The position numbers and the translations under genes are program-made. Below, one piece after another: positions 1-6,194 of a DNA stretch of 56,601 nt (position 1 is the first letter of the stretch; each line of letters starts with the position of its first letter). The notes under the pieces were generated by a model. It saw nothing but the letters and a program-made list of their open reading frames with translations, was not told the origin of the DNA and made no database searches. This DNA comes from Candidatus Avimonas merdigallinarum (GTDB lineage: Bacteria; Bacillota; Clostridia; Oscillospirales; Acutalibacteraceae), in NCBI GenBank assembly GCA_904377855.1, contig CAJFGS010000016.1:1-56601 (forward strand), given 5' to 3'.

Positions 1-438
1 GACAGGCGCCGCTGGCGCAACGCCTCTCCGCTTAAAGCTTCATATTTCCCTACATTATGGCCTTTTTGTGTTGTCCGTACAATTTGGGCCGGTTCATTCA
101 TCAGGCGGCCTTTTTTGTGTATTCGTTTTTGGATATACCTTGAAGCATGTTCAGTATAGCATGGTGCTTTATACAGGACAAGCGCAAAACCGTATCGATT
201 CCGGATTTTTCCGTGCCAATTTCATGCCAGGTTGTGCTTGCCTCTCCGTTTGTTTGCGGCTGTCCCGGCAGACTATACTGGCTAATACGTGCTGGAGGGA
301 GAATCTTAAAAGTTTAGATTGATTGCGGACCTCATTGATAAGCTACGAAGCGGCTTAACAATGGGGGACTTTCTTTTCAACGCGTGCTATAATAAAAGAA
401 GCGTCAGGGCAAAAACACATGGTCGAACAGATAAGGAA
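1..438. other. AT-rich stretch without a convincing gene
   Basis: I see no gene here. The open frames have no good ribosome binding site and no family resemblance. A TATAAT at 388-393 could be the -10 box for the polymerase fragment that follows, but no good -35 hexamer lies 16-18 bases upstream. The low GC content fits the accessory block that continues to about 4530. The part of sigK missing at 4527 is not found in this stretch. Confidence 0.5.
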
Positions 439-927
439 ATGATTATGGAACGATTGATTTTTCATGTGGATGTGAATAGCGCCTATCTGTCCTGGGAGGC
501 CGCCCGGCGCGTTGCAGCGGGGGAAGAAGATCTTCGTCTGATCCCTTCCGCTATCAGCGGCGACCCGGAGAACCGGACAGGCGTGATCCTGGCAAAGTCT
601 ATCCCAGCGAAAAAGTACGGTGTTCGCACGGGAGAGCCTGTGGCGATGGCTTTGAGGAAATGCCCACATCTGGTTTTAGCCTGGCCGGACTTCTGGCTAT
701 TTGTCATACGGATGTATTTCCAGCAGGCCGAACATAATCCGCCGCATATTCACGCCATATACGGAGAACATACCGCCGCTATTTCCATTCAGGACGGCTC
801 CGTACTGGAGGGGGCCCTGCCCTCGAAAGCGTTAGAAATGGTGAAGGAATAGGTTTCTCTCCATCAGACGGCGCTTATGCAGATCTGGAAGACACAGGAA
901 TTCCAGCAGCTCCCGCCGTTGGAATAA
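439..927 (+). pseudogene. DNA polymerase IV fragment fused to DUF4160, with an amber stop
   Basis: The reading frame starts at the ATG at 439, with AAGGA just upstream; the ATG at 445 is an alternative. Its first ~85 codons match the start of a Y-family polymerase (FHVDVNSAYLSWEAA, with the first catalytic Asp). At about position 694, after the residues PDF, it switches to a DUF4160 domain (VIRMYF, HNPPHIHAIYGE, LEGALP). No polymerase palm, finger or little-finger region remains. The frame stops at TAG 850-852, but the same frame continues to TAA at 925-927 and encodes the usual DUF4160 end (VSLHQTALMQIWKTQEF). The TAG stands where homologues have Trp (EW), so one TGG to TAG change explains it. 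I infer a deletion that joined two neighbouring genes, followed by a nonsense mutation. The DUF4160 part pairs with the DUF2442 gene downstream. Confidence 0.8.
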
Positions 928-957
928 CGCGTTTGTAAACGGAAAGGAGGCCGGACG

Positions 958-1389
958 ATGTTTCATAAGGTGAAAAATGTATCCCCGCTGCCCGGATATC
1001 GACTCAGTGTGCAATTCGCGGAAGGCGTGACAAAACTCTATGACGTAACGCCCCTTTTCGACAAGTGGCCGGCGTTTCAGGCGCTGAAAGAAGACAATGT
1101 ATTCTACGATGTTGCGGTGGATCAGGGCGGCTACGGCGTCGTATGGAATGACGATCTGGACCTTTCCTGCGACGAGTTGTGGGAAAACGGCAAGGAGGTC
1201 AAAACGCCGTTTGACGGCCTGATGGCTTTCAGCGACGCAACGGCCCTTTGGCAGTTGAACGAGAGCACCCTGCGAAAAGCGATTGCCTACGGGAAGCTGG
1301 TAAACGGCGTCGATGTCTGCAAATTCGGCAAGCAGTGGGTGGTGTCCATGGACGCCATGCAGCGGGAATATGGAAATCCAAAAGCATAA
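958..1389 (+). CDS. DUF2442 protein with C-terminal helix-turn-helix
   Basis: A 143-residue cytosolic protein with a strong AAAGGAGG site before its ATG. Residues 1-80 resemble DUF2442 (FAEGVTKLYDVTPLFDKW, YGVVWNDDLDLSCDELW). Residues ~90-140 form a small DNA-binding-like segment (ALWQLNESTLRKAI, GVDVCKFGKQWVV) of the kind seen in excisionase-like or antitoxin HTH domains. DUF2442 genes often sit beside DUF4160 genes, and such pairs are suspected toxin-antitoxin-like or regulatory modules; no function is established that I can rely on. Here the DUF4160 partner directly upstream is damaged, so the HTH protein may be an orphan regulator. It converges on dinB and shares a terminator with it. Confidence 0.8.
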   Translation: MFHKVKNVSPLPGYRLSVQFAEGVTKLYDVTPLFDKWPAFQALKEDNVFYDVAVDQGGYGVVWNDDLDLSCDELWENGKEVKTPFDGLMAFSDATALWQLNESTLRKAIAYGKLVNGVDVCKFGKQWVVSMDAMQREYGNPKA

Positions 1390-1394
1390 AAGAG

Positions 1395-1416
1395 GGGCGC
1401 CGTGCAAACGGCGCCC
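1395..1416. terminator. Bidirectional terminator between DUF2442 gene and dinB
   Basis: A perfect 9-bp stem (GGGCGCCGT, loop GCAA) lies between the two convergent stop codons. On the minus strand it is followed by TCTTTT, and on the plus strand by a weaker TTCAGCTTTT, so it can serve both genes. Confidence 0.75.
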
Positions 1417-1417
1417 T

Positions 1418-2662
1418 TCAGCTTTTGAAAAAGGATTCCGGGTGGATGATATGGTTGTCCTTGGGGTTCAGGCTGGAAAGCCGGCGGTCAGCCAGCAGGA
1501 GCCCCCGCCGCACGGCAAAATGCCCGAACCGGCCGCGTAGGGCGTCCACCGCGCTCTCCAATTCCTCCTGCTTCTGGATGGCGGCCACGTCCGGCAGCAG
1601 GGACAGCTGCTCATGTTCGTTTAGGGAGAGGCGGCAGGCCCGCACGCTCAGGGAGCGCACCGGCTTGCCGGACAGATGATGACGCTTGTACAACTCAAAC
1701 GCTTTTTCAAACAGGGCTTTCGCCGTCCGGTTGGGATAGGAGAGTCTGCCCTGGCGTTCATAGCTGTGCAGCTCGTTGTCCCGCACCCCGAGCTGCACGG
1801 TATCGCACACAAAGCCGTATTCCCGCATCCGGGCCGACACGCTTTCGCACAGCACATACAGGGTGATTTTGATGTCTTCGTCGGTCACCAGATCACGGGG
1901 GGCGGTGGTGCTGTTGCCAATCGACTTAATCAGCGATTTGGCTCCGATGTTCGATACCGGCGACGTGTCCAGCCCGTTGGCAAAACGCCAGAGCATCACC
2001 CCGTTTTTCCCGAGGATACTCCTTAAAAAGTCCTGGCGGGCATTTGCCAGATCGCCGATTGTCTTGATACAGTATCGTTTCAGCTTCTGGTGGGTCGCCC
2101 GGCCGACATACAGCAGGTCGCTCACCGGCAGCGGCCAGACAATTTCTTTGAATCGGTCGCTGGTGATGACGGTGGTGGCGTCCGGCTTTTTCATGTCCGA
2201 ACCCAGCTTCGCAAAGATTTTGTTGTAGCTGACCCCCACCGACACGGTGACGCCCAGCTCCTGCCGGATGCGCCTCCGCAGTTCGTCGGCAATCGTCCTG
2301 CCGTCCCCGAACAGGCCGATGCTGCCGGTCACGTCCAGCCAGCACTCGTCCAGGCCGTAGGGTTCCACCTGATCGGTGTATTCGCCGTAGATTTCCCGTG
2401 CAGCCTTGGAAAACTGCATATAGCGGTCATAATGGGGCGGGGTGAACACAATGTCCGGACATTTCTGCCTGGCCATCCACAGAGGATCGCCTGTCTGGAC
2501 GCCAAACCGTTTGGCGTCCTCATTTTTTGCCAGGACAATGCCGTGCCGGGCTTCCGGATCGCCTGCCACCGCCACCGGCTTCCCCCTTAAATCGGGGTTG
2601 TACAGACACTCCACCGAGGCATAAAAGTTATTCATGTCGGAATGTAGAATGATTCGTTCCAT
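1418..2662 (-). CDS. dinB: DNA polymerase IV (Y-family translesion polymerase)
   Basis: Error-prone polymerase for lesion bypass, 414 residues, close to the family norm. The start at 2662 is chosen because GAGGGAGAT precedes that ATG and the protein then begins MERIILHSDMNNFYASVE as homologues do. The palm contains the catalytic Asp of HSDMNNFYASVE and the Asp-Glu pair in YGLDECWLDVT. The thumb HhH-like region (KTIGDLANA) and a little-finger domain (residues ~240-350) are present, so it appears intact. A C-terminal extension reaches FFKS. It has its own promoter with a LexA-like box. A complete dinB beside a truncated second Y-family gene is typical of mobile-element cargo, and the local base composition agrees. 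Confidence 0.93.
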   Translation of the reverse strand: MERIILHSDMNNFYASVECLYNPDLRGKPVAVAGDPEARHGIVLAKNEDAKRFGVQTGDPLWMARQKCPDIVFTPPHYDRYMQFSKAAREIYGEYTDQVEPYGLDECWLDVTGSIGLFGDGRTIADELRRRIRQELGVTVSVGVSYNKIFAKLGSDMKKPDATTVITSDRFKEIVWPLPVSDLLYVGRATHQKLKRYCIKTIGDLANARQDFLRSILGKNGVMLWRFANGLDTSPVSNIGAKSLIKSIGNSTTAPRDLVTDEDIKITLYVLCESVSARMREYGFVCDTVQLGVRDNELHSYERQGRLSYPNRTAKALFEKAFELYKRHHLSGKPVRSLSVRACRLSLNEHEQLSLLPDVAAIQKQEELESAVDALRGRFGHFAVRRGLLLADRRLSSLNPKDNHIIHPESFFKS

Positions 2663-2673
2663 ATCTCCCTCTC

Positions 2674-2699
2674 GAAACAAACGTTCTACAACCATTATA
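2674..2699 (-). promoter_or_regulatory. dinB promoter -10 with LexA-type SOS box
   Basis: On the minus strand a perfect TATAAT (plus positions 2694-2699) is followed seven bases later by GAAC-GTTT-GTTTC (2686-2674). This closely matches the Firmicute LexA/DinR operator (CGAAC-N4-GTTYG class). The box overlaps the expected transcription start and lies 11 bases before the dinB start codon, a good position for repression. No clear -35 hexamer is visible. DNA-damage induction is inferred from the motif. Confidence 0.6.
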
Positions 2700-2759
2700 C
2701 GTAATATTCTGCTTTAAATTTCTGGTGTTTGTTGGTAATCAGTAGCCAGAGAGTCCGTT

Positions 2760-3302
2760 TCAGCGGTTGGCATCCGGAAAAAAACGCTCCAACAACTCCA
2801 TGCAGTCCTTGGACGTATACCCCCACAGGACACTGCTGAGAGCTTCGATGGCCTCCCGGCGATACCGATAATACGTCCGGTAGGATATGTACTTCACATG
2901 CGGCCGTATTGCTTCGATGATGTCCAATACGTTCCCTACTTCCTGTGGGGAAAGGTAGGTGTAGTACAAAACCCAATAGAATATTTCGCCGTTTTTATGC
3001 TTGTCCCGGAGCAACTCCACGGATGAGTCAACCAGTTTGAGCATTTTGTTGGAGCGTTCGATGCACTTGGCCTGGTATGCAATATCCGTCCCGGATAATT
3101 CAACACCAGCCAGGTAGATACTGTCGAGAAATTCGTCGATACTGGTGCCGTATTCGATTTCGAAACTCTTTTTTACCTGCTGTACGGATAATTCCAAACT
3201 CCAGGTAACATCCCGGTATTTGCTTAACAGCTTCCAGGTATCATGCAGCAACGGGTTTTCTTCCCGGTTGGTGAATTCCCTGTCGGTATGTGGCGCTTTC
3301 AT
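2760..3302 (-). CDS. Conserved mobile-element protein with sigma-4/ArpU-like C-terminus
   Basis: A 180-residue, probably cytosolic helical protein. I do not recognise a named family. The C-terminal third (LSPQEVGNVLDIIEAI, ISYRTYYRYRREAIEALSSVLWGY) resembles the helix-turn-helix of sigma region 4 or phage ArpU-like late regulators. Its ATG overlaps the upstream stop by one base (TAATG) and has a strong AAGGAGG, so the two genes are translationally coupled. The pairing with an HTH gene and the lower GC content suggest a plasmid or ICE control region. A regulatory or replication role is inference only. Confidence 0.65.
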   Translation of the reverse strand: MKAPHTDREFTNREENPLLHDTWKLLSKYRDVTWSLELSVQQVKKSFEIEYGTSIDEFLDSIYLAGVELSGTDIAYQAKCIERSNKMLKLVDSSVELLRDKHKNGEIFYWVLYYTYLSPQEVGNVLDIIEAIRPHVKYISYRTYYRYRREAIEALSSVLWGYTSKDCMELLERFFPDANR

Positions 3303-4417
3303 TACCGGATTCCTCCTTCCTGCTGGACCGTCAGGTTCAGTTCAAAGCGGTATAAGGCGGGACCGTTGCCGCAGTGTATTGTAAGTTCCAGTTTATTCTT
3401 TCTCCCGCAGCCGTCCGGATAACTATATAACTTATACCGGGAATTCCGGCATCGGCAGCATGGAATCCCTTGCGAATACAGCACTTCGGATACTTTAGAC
3501 AGGATATACGGGACGCACGATTTTGAAACGCTAGGAACCGTACCTGAAACGCAAATTTGCTCTTCTTGTACGAGTTGATTTTGATTGTCCGGTTCTTTGG
3601 GAACCTGGATATGGAAGCATAGGGACATGGCAATCTCCTCCTTGTCGATTAAAACGTCGGATATTTGGAACATGGTGGACAGGTAATTATTCAGGTAGAT
3701 GACACTGCCTTTTTTGCCAGTTCCGGCTATCAGGGTTAGATGGCCATTTTGGGCCAGCTTGTTGAGGGTACGGCTGACGGTGGAACGGGAAACGCCCCAG
3801 CGTTCTGCCAGTTCGGTATAGCTGACGAACGGCTCGCCAGTGCAGCTACGGTAATAGACCACCGGCCCCTTATCCGAACCCCGCACGCGCTCGTCCCGGT
3901 AAACGGTATGCAGCCACAGATCAAGGAGGATATCCAGTTCGGAGCATTTTCCCAAACCGATCAGTTCGTTCAGAACGGCAATGGGGAAGAAGAAAAAGCC
4001 GGCGTCCTTTTGACAGGGAGCGTTATAGTCGAGCACGGTGTTGCTTTTCTGCCAGTCGGTAATCTTGAATTTGACAACCCTCCCGCGCGCCAAAAGGCTG
4101 AAAGCGATATAGTGTTGTTTCTGCAGACGTTCCAGTACCTGCAGGGTCTGCCTGGAGCGTTTCTGCCGCAGATAGGCCGTTAGGTCGGAGAGGGTACAGA
4201 TCCATTCGCCGGGGTTGACAAGATAGGACGTGCGCTCAATGCGCTGATAGGACGAACGAAAGTTGGCAAGGGAACAGAGTACGATATAATAAAAAAGACC
4301 GGAGTCTCCATTGGAATGGAAACTCCGGTCTGCAATCAGGGATTGAATGAATTTTCGGTAAATCCGGCAGCGGGGATAGTCCACCAGCTGCTTGAGCTCC
4401 AATTGATATTCCGGCAT
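3302..4417 (-). CDS. Helix-turn-helix protein, putative element replication/control protein
   Basis: A 371-residue protein starting at the ATG at 4417, which has AGGAG nine bases upstream; an in-frame ATG at 4432 lacks a site. Residues ~60-130 look like a first DNA-binding region (TYLVNPGEWICTLSDLTAYL, RSRQTLQVLERLQKQHYIAF). A clear winged-helix motif follows at ~205-240 (YTELAERWGVSRSTVSRTLNKL). The last ~130 residues have two Cys-rich spots (CCRCRNSRYK). This layout resembles MarR-like or replication-initiator proteins of Clostridial conjugative elements, but I cannot assign a family firmly. It heads the two-gene unit with the 180-residue protein and lies next to the sigK junction, so it probably belongs to the inserted element. 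Confidence 0.65.
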   Translation of the reverse strand: MPEYQLELKQLVDYPRCRIYRKFIQSLIADRSFHSNGDSGLFYYIVLCSLANFRSSYQRIERTSYLVNPGEWICTLSDLTAYLRQKRSRQTLQVLERLQKQHYIAFSLLARGRVVKFKITDWQKSNTVLDYNAPCQKDAGFFFFPIAVLNELIGLGKCSELDILLDLWLHTVYRDERVRGSDKGPVVYYRSCTGEPFVSYTELAERWGVSRSTVSRTLNKLAQNGHLTLIAGTGKKGSVIYLNNYLSTMFQISDVLIDKEEIAMSLCFHIQVPKEPDNQNQLVQEEQICVSGTVPSVSKSCVPYILSKVSEVLYSQGIPCCRCRNSRYKLYSYPDGCGRKNKLELTIHCGNGPALYRFELNLTVQQEGGIR

Positions 4418-4517
4418 ATGAATGCTCCTCATACTTAAAATGTTCTTTTTTCATATTACGGACAAAAATTCAAACGATGAATGGCCGCTTGCCGTTTGTT
4501 TTACTGTGCTTACATTA

Positions 4518-4532
4518 GCCGCGTTGCTATAC
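4518..4532. other. Junction between sigK and inserted accessory DNA
   Basis: Sigma-K homology runs without a break through the residues ISRSYV (minus strand, to 4530). It then meets TAG at 4529-4527 and unrelated AT-rich sequence. Normal SigK continues with SRIEKK-type residues. The abrupt loss at a conserved point, next to accessory genes, marks this as a likely end of an inserted element. No second copy of the site is in the window, so the core repeat cannot be defined. Confidence 0.5.
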
Positions 4533-5159
4533 ATAGGAGCGGGAGATGTTGAGTCTGGCGGCGACCTCCCGCTGGGTGAGCGGATCCCCTATCAGCCCGT
4601 ACCGCAGTTCCACAATTTCCCGTTCCCGGTCGTCCAGGATTTCCCGGATGTACCGGTAGAGCTTCTCCGCGTTGATTTTCAGGTCGATGTCCTCGATAAT
4701 GGTGTCGTCCTCGGCGATGACGTCGCTGAGGGTGAGAGGGTGGCCGTCCTTGTCGGTGTCAATCGGTTCGGAAAAGGACACGTCCTGCGCCGTCTTTTTC
4801 CCCGCGCGGAAATGCATCAGGATTTCGTTTTCAATGCAGCGGGAGGCGTAGGTCGCAAGGCGGGTCCCTTTGGTGTAGTCAAAGGTATTCACCGCCTTGA
4901 TCAAACCGATCGTCCCGATCGAAATCAGATCGTCCTGATCCCGCACCGTACTGTAATATTTTTTGATAATGTGGGCGACCAGGCGCAGGTTGTGCTCAAT
5001 CAGGCGGTTTCGGGCTTCCAGATCCCCTCCCTGGCGGTAGGCCTCCAGGCAGCGCCGCTCCTCCGCCGCGGGAAGAGGGCGGGGGAACGAGCCTGAGTTG
5101 ACCACGTGGAGCGCCATGTAAAAAATGTGGGACAGGGAATGAAGCAGTTCCAGCAGCAT
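4527..5159 (-). CDS. sigK: Sporulation sigma factor SigK, 3' end missing
   Basis: Late mother-cell sigma factor, 210 residues where homologues usually have roughly 230-240. It begins with the pro-sequence typical of SigK (SLSHIFYMALHVVNSGSFPRPL), which is removed by proteolysis. Region 2 follows (ARNRLIEHNLRLVAHIIKKY, DLISIGTIGLIKAVNTFDYTKG, ASRCIENEILMHFR), and then region 4 begins (DDREREIVELRYGL, LTQREVAARLNISRSYV). It ends inside the second helix of the region 4.2 HTH, so the surface that reads the -35 box is incomplete. In B. subtilis and C. difficile sigK is interrupted by a skin element that is excised in the mother cell. Here the neighbouring accessory DNA could be such an element, or sigK could be permanently inactivated. 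The start has GGGAGG eleven bases upstream. Confidence 0.9.
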   Translation of the reverse strand: MLLELLHSLSHIFYMALHVVNSGSFPRPLPAAEERRCLEAYRQGGDLEARNRLIEHNLRLVAHIIKKYYSTVRDQDDLISIGTIGLIKAVNTFDYTKGTRLATYASRCIENEILMHFRAGKKTAQDVSFSEPIDTDKDGHPLTLSDVIAEDDTIIEDIDLKINAEKLYRYIREILDDREREIVELRYGLIGDPLTQREVAARLNISRSYV

Positions 5160-5188
5160 AGGACGGACCTCCCATCGTACATTCTTTG

Positions 5189-5230
5189 TATCCTATGCAT
5201 TTATCCTATGCGCCCGGCCGGAACGTTGTG
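5189..5230 (-). promoter_or_regulatory. Tandem sigma-K-like -10 boxes upstream of sigK
   Basis: On the minus strand the 9-mer CATAGGATA occurs twice, at 5210-5202 and 5197-5189, 13 bases apart. Each fits the sigma-K -10 consensus CATANNNTA. The upstream box has an AC dinucleotide 17 bases before it (5229-5228), in line with the loose sigma-K -35. Autoregulation of sigK by sigma-K is known in Bacillus. That this promoter works that way is inferred from motif and position. Confidence 0.45.
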
Positions 5231-5277
5231 CCTGTCCCCCGAAAATTCCGCGGGACGGCGGGGAAGGCGCAAAAGCA

Positions 5278-5311
5278 GCAAACAGGCGGGCCGTCCGGCC
5301 CGCCTGTTTGC
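5278..5311 (-). terminator. Terminator after the PH-domain gene
   Basis: A perfect 15-bp GC-rich stem (arms 5278-5292 and 5297-5311, loop GTCC) directly abuts the stop codon. On the minus strand it is followed by a short T-containing stretch (TGCTTTTG). Confidence 0.75.
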
Positions 5312-5312
5312 T

Positions 5313-5744
5313 TTATTCGAAGAGATCGTCCGTCCCGTCGCCGTCGTTGTCGATGTATTCCCCGGTGCGGAAGCGCATGCGCAGCCGTTCCCGCTCCACC
5401 TGTTCGTCCAGCGCCTCTTTAAAATCCCCGGCATTGCGGATGTTGTGAATGCAGAGGTTCGGGTGGGTTTTGTCCGAAGAGACCACCTGGATGCTGCCGA
5501 GGCCGAACAGTTTCTGGAACAGGTTCCGGCTCAGCGTGGTATCCATGACGCGGTACAGCAGGATATCGTTGACCACCGTGGTGAAAAAGCCGGTTTTCAG
5601 CTCCAGCTTTTTGGGAGACAAGGTATAGGTGGTGAAGGTGAAGGGCAGGCCGAAAAAGAGGAGGCGCTTGCGTTCCTTCCACGCAAAATCCTCTTCCGGC
5701 TGTTCGGCTTCCTCCGGGATGCGGCGGTTGTTTTCCTCGGCCAT
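5313..5744 (-). CDS. PH-domain-containing protein of unknown function
   Basis: A 143-residue protein without a signal peptide or clear membrane helix. The start at 5744 is supported by AGGAGG eight bases upstream. After an acidic N-terminus (EEAEQPEEDF), residues ~35-115 look like a bacterial PH (bPH2/YdbT-like) domain: LPFTFTTYTLSPKKLELKTG, then VNDILLYRVMDTTLSRNLFQKLFGLGSIQV, which matches the usual 'y.i..v.di....s...rllG.g.i.v' pattern. The C-terminus is acidic (DNDGDGTDDLFE). Such domains are often found in membrane-associated proteins, but this one has lost any hydrophobic segment. Its role is unknown. Confidence 0.75.
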   Translation of the reverse strand: MAEENNRRIPEEAEQPEEDFAWKERKRLLFFGLPFTFTTYTLSPKKLELKTGFFTTVVNDILLYRVMDTTLSRNLFQKLFGLGSIQVVSSDKTHPNLCIHNIRNAGDFKEALDEQVERERLRMRFRTGEYIDNDGDGTDDLFE

Positions 5745-6056
5745 GGGTATGCCTCCTTTTCGCATTCGGCCCGGTCATGCGGGCTTCCTTTATTATATCA
5801 GAAGAGCCGCGAAAAGGCGATATCTTTTTGATGGGATAGCCCAAGCCGGGAAAAAAGATTTTTACGGAAATTCGACCGGTTTTTTAACCAAAGGGGGATA
5901 CAATAAATGGGTTCTGCCGGCCGGGGGAATAAAGAAGGGGCTCAGCGGGCATACCGAATGGGAAGGTTAACAAGGGTTACAGGCGGAATATTGTAAAAAC
6001 TATCCAAACAAACACCAAAAGTTTGCAATTTGTTTTAATTAAAAACACAAAAAGGC

Positions 6057-6085
6057 TTGCGTTTCGGCTTACTAATTGCTAAAAT
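6057..6085 (+). promoter_or_regulatory. Predicted glgB promoter
   Basis: TTGCGT (6057-6062) and TAAAAT (6080-6085) are spaced by 17 bases, with AT-rich DNA upstream (6000-6055). This predicts a leader of about 100 bases containing a GC-rich hairpin around 6121-6152. The rest of the 450-base gap (5745-6194) contains nothing else I can assign. Confidence 0.55.
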
Positions 6086-6194
6086 AAGGACAGGATCCTG
6101 CATAAAATCTTCCAGCGCTTCCCTTCCCGTGGGCGGGGAGGGCGCGCGGGAAGCCGGCGCTTGTTCGGATCGTCTTCGAAAGGAAGGGTTGCAG

